Origin: UBA961 sp014191195
Lineage (GTDB): Bacteria; Bacteroidota; Ignavibacteria; Kapaibacteriales; UBA961
DNA: 64,000 nucleotides
Direction: 5' to 3'
NCBI GenBank assembly: GCA_964204605.1
Contig: OZ123195.1
Span: forward strand, 1,426,001-1,490,000
Below are positions 1-8,319 of the stretch, in pieces. Positions within the stretch are counted from its first letter, which is position 1. Each line of letters starts with the position of its first letter. Below the pieces are notes generated by a model. That model saw nothing but the letters and a program-made list of their open reading frames with translations, did no database searches and was not told where the DNA came from. Made by a program: the position numbers and the translations under genes.

Positions 1-32
1 TCTATAGGGCCTTGTATCTGAGATATCTGATA

Positions 33-3000
33 CTATTCTATGGTATCAAATTCTTCACGACTTAGTCTTTTAATAGGTTTTTTTCTCATCCCAGATATAA
101 TAGAATTACATATACTTATTTGATTATAAAATAAAGTATCAAATGTTGATTTGATAGATTGTATATCCTTGGCTATATTATCAATACGCTTTAATTGCTC
201 TGCACTTGGTTTGCCTGCATATTGATTTATTGTACCATAAATACCTGCTAATTTTTCTCTGATTTTATCTTCGCTATCGGCAAAAAGAGTGCTTTTTTCG
301 GCTACAATTAATGTGTGAAGTGAATCTAATGACTTAATTGTTTGCTTAACAATTGCATTCTCTTTTTCATCAATAATAGTTTTTATTCTTAAAGAAAGAG
401 TATCCCTTGCAGCAGTTATTTGTTCCGAAACAAATGCTACATCATTTACCATTCCCCAACATTTTATAGCAGTTTGATTTTGGGCAATTCTATCATCCTT
501 GGAATGAACAGATTTTTTATCGCTTACAATTACGATAGAACTTGTATACTCTTTACCATTTTTTTTCACTCTAATTCCATATTCACCTGGTAAAACTGTA
601 TAACCAAAATTACCACCACCAGTGTTTTGTGAAATAGCTACACGAGGGGCTTTTGTATCCATATTCCATGACAATAAGTTGACGCCCTTCCTTTTTGAAG
701 CTGGAACAGTAGTAAGAACTACATTTGTTTTTTTATCAATAATTTCAATACTCATGTCCCCAATCATATGTCTTGATTTTAGATAATATGCAAATCGAGC
801 TCCTCTATTAGGATTCGCTGCAACAAATTCATCAGAACCACTAAATTCTTGGAATCCACTTGCAAAAGACATCTCAGATATTCGTGTTGGAAGGAATGTA
901 AAATCATCTTTTAGAATGTTTATAGACAAACCTCTCAATGGTGTTATATCATCGATAATATATGCACCGCGTCCATGAGTACCAATAATTACATCGTGAT
1001 CTCGTGGATGAATCGCTATGTCTCTAACAGGGATCGAGGGTATTTCATTTTTAAATTGAGCCCACGATTCACCAGCGTCAATAGAAATAAATAAACCAGA
1101 TTCTGTTCCAGCAAATAATAGATTTTTATTAACTAAATCTTCTCTTATTACATGAGCAAAACCCCTTAAAGAATCGCTTTTACATTGTTTCCAAGACAAG
1201 CCAAAATCGGTTGACTTTAGAATATATGTAGCAAAATCTCCTCTGGTATGATCTTCTAATGTGATATAGACAGTGGATTTATCAAAATGGCTCGGTTCTA
1301 CTGATGAAACCCATGTATATGGCTTTATCGTTTTAGGCAAATTCTTAGATACATTTTGCCATGTATTTCCACCATTTGATGTACATTGGATATTACCATC
1401 ATCGGTACCAACCCATATAATTTTTTCATCTAAAGGAGATTCATTTATCGTATAAATAGTACAATGGTTTTCTGCACTTGTATTATCCTTTGTTACTCCT
1501 CCCGATTCAACAGGATTATATTTGGAAGAATCATTCGTTGTTAAGTCAGGAGAAATTCTTTCCCATGTATCACCATGATTATATGATCTATGAAGATATT
1601 GTGAACCAATATAAAGCGCTTTAGCATTGATTGAAGATTGAACAATAGGAGTATTCCAATTGAATCGCAATTTTTTCTCTCCTAATTCTTCAAAAGGAGA
1701 AATTGGTTTTGTTTCACCAGAATGTAAATGTCTTCTAATTGCCGAACCACCCTGTGACTCAAAATAAATGATATCCTTGTCTGCTCGATCTCTTACAATA
1801 GCAAAGCCATCACCCCAACCTGTTGGATTCCAATCTTTATTCTGTATCGCACTACCACCTTGAATACGATGCGGTGCCATCCATGATCCATTATCTTGTA
1901 AACCACCAAATACATTATATGGCTCCTCAAAATCATAGGATATATGATACATTTGAGCTAATGGAAGATTTCTACATTGAGACCATGTTACTCCCCGATC
2001 GAATGTTCGGTATACACCACCATCTGTTCCTAATAAAAGATGTTGAGGATTTTCTGGATCGATCCATAAAGCATGGTGGTCTGGATGATTTCCGCCACCA
2101 TAACTAAAGCCATTAAAGGTTTTCCCTCCATCATTAGAAATCCCTAATTGAAAAGAAGGTCTATACACTTTATTCTCATTAAATGGATCTACATATAAAC
2201 AAGAGAAGTAGAATGGTCTTGCGGTAACACTAACTGCATTAGACATTTTCTTCCAATTATCTCCATTATCATCAGAACGATATAAGCCACTTTCTTTGGA
2301 TTCGATCATGGCATACATAGTAGATGGCTTAGAAGGAGCGATTGCAAGAATAATTCTTCCTAAATCGCCTTCTGGCAATGAATTTGACTGTTTTACCCAC
2401 GTTTTTCCAGCATCTGTACTTTTAAACAATCCACTACCTTTACCGCCTGAACTAAAATTCCATGCTTTTCTTCTGAATTCCCACATAGAGGCATAGCAAA
2501 TATTTGGATTTTCTGGATTGATTACTATATCAGCACAACCTGTTTTTTCATCTATATAAAGAACTTTCTGAAAAGTTTTTCCGCCATCTTCTGTTCTATA
2601 AATACCACGATCTTTGCTATCACTCCATAATGCGCCCATACCAGCAACTATTGCTATATCTGGATTTTTAGGATGTAATGCAATTTTTGCAATTCTCTCA
2701 ACATTTTCAAGACCCATCAATTTCCATGAATCTCCAGCATCTGTAGTTTTATAAATACCACCACCCAGAGAAACGCTATTTCTAACATTACATTCTCCGG
2801 TACCAACCCATACTACAGAATCTTGATATCTTGGATCTATGCTTATGCAACCAATAGACTGTTGTTTTTCTTTGCTAAAAATTGCTTTAAATGTAGTTCC
2901 ATTATCTTTAGACTTCCACACTCCACCGGCAGCGGATCCTACATAGATACACAGTCTTTTTTCTTTTGGATTATCTCCACTTGGTAAATACAGAGCTTCT

Positions 3001-3146
3001 AAAGCGGTAACTCTTCCACTAGAGGTTGCTGGGCCAAGTTCGCGTGCTCTTAAAGAGCCAAATGTATAAGGTGTGATGTGTTGAGCATATGTGTGAATAT
3101 GAGCAAAGCAACAAACAATAACGAGAAAAGAATATATGTTTTTCAT
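33..3146 (-). CDS. Secreted Asp-box/VPS10-like beta-propeller protein (sortilin-like glycosyl hydrolase family)
   Basis: Large exported propeller protein of the VPS10/BNR group often labelled glycosyl hydrolase. I count about ten Asp boxes (S/T-x-D-x-G-x-x-W/F), for example TTDAGDSW, TEDGGKTF, STDAGKTW, SNDGGKTF and SIDAGESW, spread over roughly residues 100-740, enough for one or two propellers. The N-terminus is a signal peptide ending near TYAQ. The last 200 residues look helical and there is no T9SS sorting domain, so export is probably to the periplasm or outer membrane. A GTG start at 3158 is possible, but ATG at 3146 puts the signal peptide at the N-terminus and leaves 15 nt after the upstream gene. 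Probably cotranscribed with the LolA-like gene. It is related to the partial gene at 62179-64000 (shared SPDLTTND and TKDNT segments). Enzymatic activity is not demonstrated; Asp-box folds also serve binding roles. Confidence 0.8.
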   Translation of the reverse strand: MKNIYSFLVIVCCFAHIHTYAQHITPYTFGSLRARELGPATSSGRVTALEALYLPSGDNPKEKRLCIYVGSAAGGVWKSKDNGTTFKAIFSKEKQQSIGCISIDPRYQDSVVWVGTGECNVRNSVSLGGGIYKTTDAGDSWKLMGLENVERIAKIALHPKNPDIAIVAGMGALWSDSKDRGIYRTEDGGKTFQKVLYIDEKTGCADIVINPENPNICYASMWEFRRKAWNFSSGGKGSGLFKSTDAGKTWVKQSNSLPEGDLGRIILAIAPSKPSTMYAMIESKESGLYRSDDNGDNWKKMSNAVSVTARPFYFSCLYVDPFNENKVYRPSFQLGISNDGGKTFNGFSYGGGNHPDHHALWIDPENPQHLLLGTDGGVYRTFDRGVTWSQCRNLPLAQMYHISYDFEEPYNVFGGLQDNGSWMAPHRIQGGSAIQNKDWNPTGWGDGFAIVRDRADKDIIYFESQGGSAIRRHLHSGETKPISPFEELGEKKLRFNWNTPIVQSSINAKALYIGSQYLHRSYNHGDTWERISPDLTTNDSSKYNPVESGGVTKDNTSAENHCTIYTINESPLDEKIIWVGTDDGNIQCTSNGGNTWQNVSKNLPKTIKPYTWVSSVEPSHFDKSTVYITLEDHTRGDFATYILKSTDFGLSWKQCKSDSLRGFAHVIREDLVNKNLLFAGTESGLFISIDAGESWAQFKNEIPSIPVRDIAIHPRDHDVIIGTHGRGAYIIDDITPLRGLSINILKDDFTFLPTRISEMSFASGFQEFSGSDEFVAANPNRGARFAYYLKSRHMIGDMSIEIIDKKTNVVLTTVPASKRKGVNLLSWNMDTKAPRVAISQNTGGGNFGYTVLPGEYGIRVKKNGKEYTSSIVIVSDKKSVHSKDDRIAQNQTAIKCWGMVNDVAFVSEQITAARDTLSLRIKTIIDEKENAIVKQTIKSLDSLHTLIVAEKSTLFADSEDKIREKLAGIYGTINQYAGKPSAEQLKRIDNIAKDIQSIKSTFDTLFYNQISICNSIISGMRKKPIKRLSREEFDTIE

Positions 3147-3161
3147 AGATGTGTACACTTA

Positions 3162-3896
3162 TTATTTAGATTTTGAAGGCATTAAGAAAAAAGAATCATC
3201 TACTTGTTTATCAAATTGATATGCTTCTATATAAGACACACCCACGGTTTCTCCATTTGATTTAGATTCGATATTATAAGGTAAAGTTCTTCCATCTATA
3301 ACTTTATATTCGCTATAGAAAGAATCACTTTCTCTTGCAACACCAGACTCATTGTACTTTACTGTAGTTTTAATAATAAGGTATGAATCAATGTCTAAAT
3401 AGTAAAGTCTAGATGCCCCATCAGGAGACTTTGCGGTGATTTTATATACTTCAGAACCTTCAATTTCATCTTTACCGCTATATTCAATAGCAGAACCATC
3501 ACTTCCATTTAATAATAAATCATTCCATACCATTTTTACCATTCTTTTTGCATCTTTAGAATCATCTTCATTTAAGGGCTGGGGATCATTGGAACCTGTC
3601 CAAGGTTGAATAGACCAACCATTAGTACCATCAAATGCTTGTACATAAGTTAAGCCTGGTTGCAATGTAAAATCCATACGAGCTTTATCAGGACATTTTA
3701 GAGTAAAAACCATAGGTCTTTTTTCTCCTCCACCTCCACCCTGAGTTTTAGATTTAATAATAACAGATGCTAATTCAGGATATTTTTCTTTACCGCCTAC
3801 AGCTTTTTGATAACCATCTATAATGCTCTGTAAAGATTGTGATTGTGCTGCATTACTTAACATACATGCAACTAACAACATGATGCAAATTTTCAT
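3162..3896 (-). CDS. LolA-like outer membrane lipoprotein-sorting family protein
   Basis: A 244-residue exported protein. The signal peptide is MKICIMLLVACMLSNAAQSQ and the mature start resembles the many Bacteroidota outer-membrane-lipoprotein-sorting proteins (IIDGYQKAVGGKEKYPELASV). It continues with antiparallel strand-rich sequence typical of the LolA/LolB fold, including a substrate-groove-like stretch PDKARMDFTLQPG and later RLYYLDIDSYLI. These relatives are periplasmic and may bind lipid or lipoprotein; true LolA function is not implied because such paralogues are numerous. It lies 15 nt upstream of the propeller gene on the same strand and is likely cotranscribed. It is divergent from the sigma factor gene across a 249-nt AT-rich region. 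Confidence 0.7.
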   Translation of the reverse strand: MKICIMLLVACMLSNAAQSQSLQSIIDGYQKAVGGKEKYPELASVIIKSKTQGGGGGEKRPMVFTLKCPDKARMDFTLQPGLTYVQAFDGTNGWSIQPWTGSNDPQPLNEDDSKDAKRMVKMVWNDLLLNGSDGSAIEYSGKDEIEGSEVYKITAKSPDGASRLYYLDIDSYLIIKTTVKYNESGVARESDSFYSEYKVIDGRTLPYNIESKSNGETVGVSYIEAYQFDKQVDDSFFLMPSKSK

Positions 3897-4040
3897 ATAC
3901 TTCCCATATTAAAGAAAAATTAAATTTCTATTTGTTCATTATCGATTTTACTTGGCTTCATATGAATGTAGAATTATCAACGTAACATAAGACTACATAG
4001 ATATGTATTCATATAAAAGTTTGAAATTAGTATAAATGCA

Positions 4041-4076
4041 TCTTTAATTATTACAAACTTTAGCAATAATTAAAGA
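4041..4076. promoter_or_regulatory. 12-bp inverted repeat between divergent genes
   Basis: A perfect inverted repeat with arms TCTTTAATTATT (4041-4052) and AATAATTAAAGA (4065-4076) and a 12-nt spacer. It lies in the region between the LolA-like gene and the sigma factor gene, about 70 nt before the sigma start. It could be an operator or an RNA hairpin in the sigma leader. The sequence is all A/T except the outermost G/C pair, so chance is a real alternative. Confidence 0.3.
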
Positions 4077-4145
4077 ATGTGTAATAATTAATAATTGATA
4101 CTTACTTATGTTCATGATTTATTATCATTAAACCTTCTTTAGAAC

Positions 4146-4637
4146 ATGAGTCATCAGGCAGAATTTTTGAAACTAATCAAAGAAAATGAGCGAATCATTT
4201 TTAAGGTTTGTCGCATGTATATGGATACTGCAGCAGACCGACAAGATTTATTTCAAGAAATAGTAGGCCAAGCTTGGCGTTCATATGAATCATTCAAAGG
4301 GTTATCTAAATTCTCTTCCTGGTTGTATCGCATTGCCTTAAATACTGCTTTAACGTATTTTAAAAAGAATAAACGATCAAAAAATACGATTGAATCTTAT
4401 AAAACTATAAAAGATGTAATTGAAGAGGAAGACAGACAAGAACAAATAGACTTGATGTATACGGCAATAAGTAGATTACCTAAGATTGATAAAGCTATAG
4501 TAATGCTGTATTTAGACGATTATTCATATCAACAAATATCAGAAATGATTGGAATGAATATCAGTAATGTTGGTGTAAGAATAAATCGTATAAAAAAAAG
4601 ATTAAAAGATGGTTGCAATGAATTACAGAGTGAATAA
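4146..4637 (+). CDS. ECF-type RNA polymerase sigma factor
   Basis: A 163-residue sigma-70 family protein of extracytoplasmic-function size. Region 2 covers about residues 8-75 and includes the typical DLFQEIVGQAWRSYESF and FSSWLYRIALNTALTYFKK segments. Region 4 covers about 105-158 with the helix-turn-helix YSYQQISEMIGMNISNVGVRINR. It would direct RNA polymerase to a small regulon. The following gene starts one base after its stop and encodes a membrane protein with the MELDDLK opening that commonly accompanies such sigma factors in Bacteroidota, so control by a membrane-bound partner is likely. The targets cannot be read from the sequence; the palindrome at 4041-4076 is a candidate self-regulatory site. 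Confidence 0.9.
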   Translation: MSHQAEFLKLIKENERIIFKVCRMYMDTAADRQDLFQEIVGQAWRSYESFKGLSKFSSWLYRIALNTALTYFKKNKRSKNTIESYKTIKDVIEEEDRQEQIDLMYTAISRLPKIDKAIVMLYLDDYSYQQISEMIGMNISNVGVRINRIKKRLKDGCNELQSE

Positions 4638-4638
4638 T

Positions 4639-5322
4639 ATGGAATTAGACGACCTTAAAAAAGGACTAAATCAATCTCTTGAACAGCCCATAGAGATAGA
4701 AGCTATCTTAGATAAAATTCCTACTCAAAAGTCTCATTTATTGATTTATAAGATGAAGAGAAATGTCATTATTGAAATTCTTCTCTACTTTCTTACTTTG
4801 ATTTGGTTGGTATATGAATCTATATATGCTTTAAGTCCAGCTTTACGATTGTATTGTGGGACAATGAGTGTAGTGGTATTATTCGTATTTCCAATTCTCT
4901 TTTCATTGCATAAAAAGATTGGCTTTTATATTATACAAAGCTTTGAAATAAAAGACAATCTGATTGAATTAATTACACTTACCAAAATGTATATCAGAAA
5001 GTACATTATGTTTACAATGATACTTTTACCAATTTGCTTTATGTATTCCTTAGTTCTTAGTATTATATATGCAACACCAGAATCATCATTTACACCATAT
5101 ATTTCATGGTATAGTGTTTTATTAAATGTAACATATATTTCCGAGAGTGGACAAACCATAACAGGTTTAATTCAGAATAATGTATTGATGGTTATTGGTA
5201 TACTTATACTCATTATCATAGTACTAAGTGTGCTAAACTATATCTTTACAAAAGTGTATCTTCATTTTTTCTATGGAAGGTATATAACACAATTAGAATC
5301 AATTTTAGAAGAATTTGAATAA
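4639..5322 (+). CDS. Membrane protein, probable anti-sigma partner of the ECF sigma factor
   Basis: A 227-residue protein with a short cytoplasmic N-terminus starting MELDDLKKGLNQSLEQ, two closely spaced hydrophobic segments (about residues 40-58 and 64-82), and two more (about 115-140 and 183-205). The MELDDLK opening followed by membrane helices is frequent in Bacteroidota proteins encoded directly after an ECF sigma gene, where an anti-sigma role is presumed. A start at 4609 is open but would overlap the sigma gene by 29 nt; the ATG at 4639, one base after the sigma stop, gives the canonical N-terminus. No zinc-binding anti-sigma motif (HxxxCxxC) is present, so the function is inferred from context. 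Confidence 0.6.
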   Translation: MELDDLKKGLNQSLEQPIEIEAILDKIPTQKSHLLIYKMKRNVIIEILLYFLTLIWLVYESIYALSPALRLYCGTMSVVVLFVFPILFSLHKKIGFYIIQSFEIKDNLIELITLTKMYIRKYIMFTMILLPICFMYSLVLSIIYATPESSFTPYISWYSVLLNVTYISESGQTITGLIQNNVLMVIGILILIIIVLSVLNYIFTKVYLHFFYGRYITQLESILEEFE

Positions 5323-5447
5323 GAAAACAGTCAACCGAAGCATTTCAATCTATGATAGAAAGTGGAAAATATCATTGTAATGAAGGAGTTTATTGAGTAG
5401 ATTCTGAAAGATTTTTTCTTTGTTTTTACATTTAATGGAGTTCTCTG

Positions 5448-5885
5448 ATGAATGCAGCTCATATTCATTTGATGATTAATCATTTCCCTATCATTTTACC
5501 ATTTATTGCAATTATCACAAGAATTATAGCACATGTGATCAAATCAGATTCTTTGCGTAGATATGCGCTTGGGATATTAATTGCTGGAGCTATTACTTCA
5601 TTTATTGCAATGCAAAGTGGCGAAAGGGCAGAAGAAATCGTAGAAGAATTACCTGGAATTTCAGAAACATATATTCATAATCATGAAGAATCTGCTGAAA
5701 TATTCTCAGTTATTACTTACATAGCAGGTGGAATTGCTTGTATTGCATTATGGGCAGATATCAAAAGGAAGTCTTATGCACAGGTAATTATCGAAATTGC
5801 GATTGTTTTAAGTGTCGTTTCTTTATTCTATGCACAGAAAACAGGGACTTCTGGAGGTGAAATTAGGCATGAAGAAATTAGATAA
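5448..5885 (+). CDS. DUF2231-like four-helix membrane protein
   Basis: A 145-residue integral membrane protein with about four hydrophobic helices. The opening HIHLMINHFPIILPF, the central SGERAEEIVEE and the conserved HNHEESAEIF resemble the DUF2231 family, in which His and Glu residues near the membrane edge suggest metal or heme binding. Function is unknown. A Shine-Dalgarno-like GGAG lies about 7 nt before the ATG. It stands alone, 125 nt after the anti-sigma-like gene. Its last eight bases overlap the 3' end of the converging AlkD-like gene. The intergenic stretch upstream (5323-5447) shows only a weak T-rich hairpin around 5408-5423. Confidence 0.6.
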   Translation: MNAAHIHLMINHFPIILPFIAIITRIIAHVIKSDSLRRYALGILIAGAITSFIAMQSGERAEEIVEELPGISETYIHNHEESAEIFSVITYIAGGIACIALWADIKRKSYAQVIIEIAIVLSVVSLFYAQKTGTSGGEIRHEEIR

Positions 5886-6555
5886 TGTCTGATTTCAGAT
5901 GTTTTAAAGCTTCTCTTTTAGTTAATCCAATAAATTCATGTGAATGAACAAATGAAATAACTGTATCAGGATGTACATAACTATATTCTCTTAAAGCCCA
6001 GCCTATAGCTTTTCTAATAAAGAATTCTTTCGATTCTTTTAATTGTATACATACAGAAAACAGTAATTGTTCATCGGTTTGGGCTTTATATCTTTTCTGA
6101 TGAAGGATACAAATCCTTTGAAGCCACATATTTTTTGATGCCATCCATGTAGTTAAAAATATCATTCTTTGTTCGGGGAATTTCTGAAAATATAAGCCAA
6201 CTAACGGAGCAATGCTGTCTACAGAATCCCACCATGAATGAGTTGTAATCATATACTCAAGAAGTTCAATGGTATGTATATTCCAATATTTCTGAGCTTT
6301 ATCTACACATTCTATAGCTACATAATGTAATTCTCTATGATGATCCTTATACAGATCCCTAGCAATATCATTAACATGTAACAGTAAATCTTTTGGATAC
6401 AGACTCATTGTCTGTTTCATTAAAGTTCTTCTTAAGGGGCTTTTCAATCCATAAAATGTATATAGATTTTTCATATATGCTTGCATTGGCTTAGCCAATT
6501 CTGGATCAGCATGATTCTGAAAAACTTGTCGGATACTTTGTGAGAAAGAAATCAT
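5878..6555 (-). CDS. AlkD-like DNA alkylation repair protein
   Basis: A 225-residue all-helical protein of the AlkD/HEAT-like DNA glycosylase family, which excises alkylated purines without base flipping. Recognisable family landmarks are FYGLKSPLRRTLMKQ near the N-terminus, THSWWDSVDSIAP in the middle (the WWDxVD segment with the key Asp), ESKEFFIRKAIGWALREYSYVHP and TKREALKHL near the C-terminus. Length is normal for the family. The start codon overlaps the scpA stop (ATGA), so it is translationally coupled to scpA on the minus strand. Its 3' end overlaps the converging DUF2231-like gene by 8 nt. Confidence 0.85.
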   Translation of the reverse strand: MISFSQSIRQVFQNHADPELAKPMQAYMKNLYTFYGLKSPLRRTLMKQTMSLYPKDLLLHVNDIARDLYKDHHRELHYVAIECVDKAQKYWNIHTIELLEYMITTHSWWDSVDSIAPLVGLYFQKFPEQRMIFLTTWMASKNMWLQRICILHQKRYKAQTDEQLLFSVCIQLKESKEFFIRKAIGWALREYSYVHPDTVISFVHSHEFIGLTKREALKHLKSDII

Positions 6556-7337
6556 GATAATGATTCAAAGATAGTGTGTTCAGGCTCTTGCTTTATTGGA
6601 TAATATTCTTCTAATACTATATCTTCATTATCCCCGATACTCTGTTGATGAATACGAATTATTTGTTGCTTCACTAAATCCAATAAAGCAAGGAAAGTTA
6701 CAACTATAGACATCCTAGACTGATTATTAATGAGAGTGTAGAACGTTGTTTTTTTCTCTTTAGAAATCAAAAGAGTAATCTCTGTAATTCTATCTTCAAC
6801 AGTCATTGATCTGGCTTCTATAGCATAATGTTTTTCTTGTTCAGCATTCCTATGAAGAGCTTTTTTTAAAGCACGCATTAAATCAAATAAAGAAGCATTA
6901 ACAAGTGCATCATTACTTCCTAAATGTCTTTGTTCTGTTTCAAAAAAGTTTCTGTAATAATGATATTTTTCTGCCTCGGACTGTTCATATAATACAGATG
7001 CAGATTCTTTAAATTGTTTATAGATAAGTAATCGCTGTAATAATTCAGCTCTTGGATCAATCTCTTCTATTTCTCCATCTTTTATAACAGTTTCTCTTGG
7101 TAGTAGCATTAATGCTTTAATCTGCATCAAAGAAGCAGCCATTACCATAAATTCACCAGCTAATTCTAGGTCAAATAATTCCATCAAGCGAATATATTCT
7201 AAAAAATCTCCAGTTATTTTGGCAATTGGAATATCATAGATATTTAATTCATCACGCTTTATAAAAAAGAGTAATAAATCTAATGGACCTTCAAAATTTG
7301 GAAGTTGTATCGTATACGTGGACATCTTATCTACCAT
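6552..7337 (-). CDS. scpA: Segregation and condensation protein A (ScpA)
   Basis: A 261-residue kleisin that bridges the SMC heads and recruits ScpB for chromosome condensation and segregation. The N-terminal FEGPLDLLLFFIKRDELNIYDIPIAKI is the family signature that binds the SMC neck; MAASLMQIKALMLLP follows, and a winged-helix-like C-terminus covers about residues 165-240. Length is normal. ATG at 7337 and ATG at 7325 (MSTYTIQLPNF) are both possible; the second begins closer to the conserved domain. scpB and smc are not in this window. It is coupled by a 4-nt overlap to the AlkD-like gene. Confidence 0.93.
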   Translation of the reverse strand: MVDKMSTYTIQLPNFEGPLDLLLFFIKRDELNIYDIPIAKITGDFLEYIRLMELFDLELAGEFMVMAASLMQIKALMLLPRETVIKDGEIEEIDPRAELLQRLLIYKQFKESASVLYEQSEAEKYHYYRNFFETEQRHLGSNDALVNASLFDLMRALKKALHRNAEQEKHYAIEARSMTVEDRITEITLLISKEKKTTFYTLINNQSRMSIVVTFLALLDLVKQQIIRIHQQSIGDNEDIVLEEYYPIKQEPEHTIFESLS

Positions 7338-7365
7338 TAAAAGAGAAAGGTGAATTCATTATAAC

Positions 7366-7381
7366 AAAACTATATAGTTTT
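7366..7381. promoter_or_regulatory. 16-nt palindrome between divergent scpA and DUF4412 genes
   Basis: AAAACTATATAGTTTT is a perfect palindrome in the 127-nt divergent intergenic region. It may be an operator for one or both genes. It is entirely A/T apart from two G/C pairs, so the support is weak. Confidence 0.2.
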
Positions 7382-7464
7382 CTTTGAATATTTGCTGAGT
7401 CTTTGGTTAAGCATAATGTAATAGTTATTTTTACATATTATAAGATTTATATAAAGGCAAATAA

Positions 7465-8142
7465 ATGAAATATGCAGGTAAAGCTTTACTAATTACATTA
7501 TTCACTCTGTTGTTCTGTTCACATATCAATGCTCAGACTATCTATTCAGGCAGGGTTAGTTATAATATTAGTATTAATGATGTAGCAAATAATGTTGAAG
7601 TTACTACAAATGGATCTGAGATTTTATTACATATGAAATTGGAAAATGGTAGAGAAGTTGACATTAAAAGTGACCGTTATGGTAAGAAGCAAGTAATGAT
7701 AATGCATACTCAAAAAACATTTATGAATCTTACAGTTTCTACTGTAGAAAAATTAAGAAGTATGATGAAAAAAGTAGGTAAAGTTGTTGAAGCACCGATT
7801 ATCAGTGAAACCAGAAAAACCGGTGAATCAAAAAAAATTAATGGTTATATATGCGAAAAATTAATTCAAGAAGATGGATCAGGAACAATAGAAATTTGGG
7901 CCACAAATGTTTTAGGATCATTAGCATTTAGTGGAGTTCCATTTATTCCTTTACCTACATTGATAAATTCTGATGCTGCTTCTTATTTTCCTCTAGAAAT
8001 TATGGCCAAAAATACCGATGGAAATGAAATTTTTATCATGAAAACTAATGATATTAAACCTGGTGCTATTGATGAATCTGTTTTTGCAATTCCAGTAGGA
8101 TATGAATTGTCAGAAATACCAACTCAGCCAAATGCTAAATAA
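7465..8142 (+). CDS. DUF4412-type exported protein
   Basis: A 225-residue protein with a clear signal peptide (cleavage after SHINAQ) followed by a strand-rich domain resembling DUF4412: TIYSGRVSYNISIN, then a segment binding no obvious cofactor, KINGYICEKLI, EIWATNVLG and a Pro-rich FSGVPFIPLPTL. DUF4412 proteins are periplasmic or outer-membrane associated with no known function; their fold is thought to be LolA-like. The ATG is preceded by AAAGG at 7 nt spacing. A strong intrinsic terminator follows at once, so this is a single-gene transcript. Confidence 0.65.
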   Translation: MKYAGKALLITLFTLLFCSHINAQTIYSGRVSYNISINDVANNVEVTTNGSEILLHMKLENGREVDIKSDRYGKKQVMIMHTQKTFMNLTVSTVEKLRSMMKKVGKVVEAPIISETRKTGESKKINGYICEKLIQEDGSGTIEIWATNVLGSLAFSGVPFIPLPTLINSDAASYFPLEIMAKNTDGNEIFIMKTNDIKPGAIDESVFAIPVGYELSEIPTQPNAK

Positions 8143-8158
8143 TGGTTCATGATTATGC

Positions 8159-8198
8159 AAAAGCGGATTATCTATGTGATATATCCGCTTTTTTTTTA
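8159..8198 (+). terminator. Rho-independent terminator after the DUF4412 gene
   Basis: A 10-bp stem (8159-8168 pairing with 8183-8192, core AGCGGAT/ATCCGCT), a 14-nt loop and a run of nine T between 8189 and 8197. It sits 16 nt after the stop codon. This is the textbook arrangement. Confidence 0.9.
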
Positions 8199-8319
8199 TT
8201 CAATACATATGTTGAAAACTTCATACGGAAAGCACCTCATTTCTTATTGGTGAATCCACTGTAATAAACTAAATTGCAGCCACTAAATCCAACCAAAATC
8301 ATTGCAATCTTAATACATT

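Noticed and set aside
14..33. Imperfect inverted repeat (GTATC...GATAC) after the first gene's stop
   Set aside because: Short stem with mismatches and no T-run in the right direction; not convincing as a terminator.
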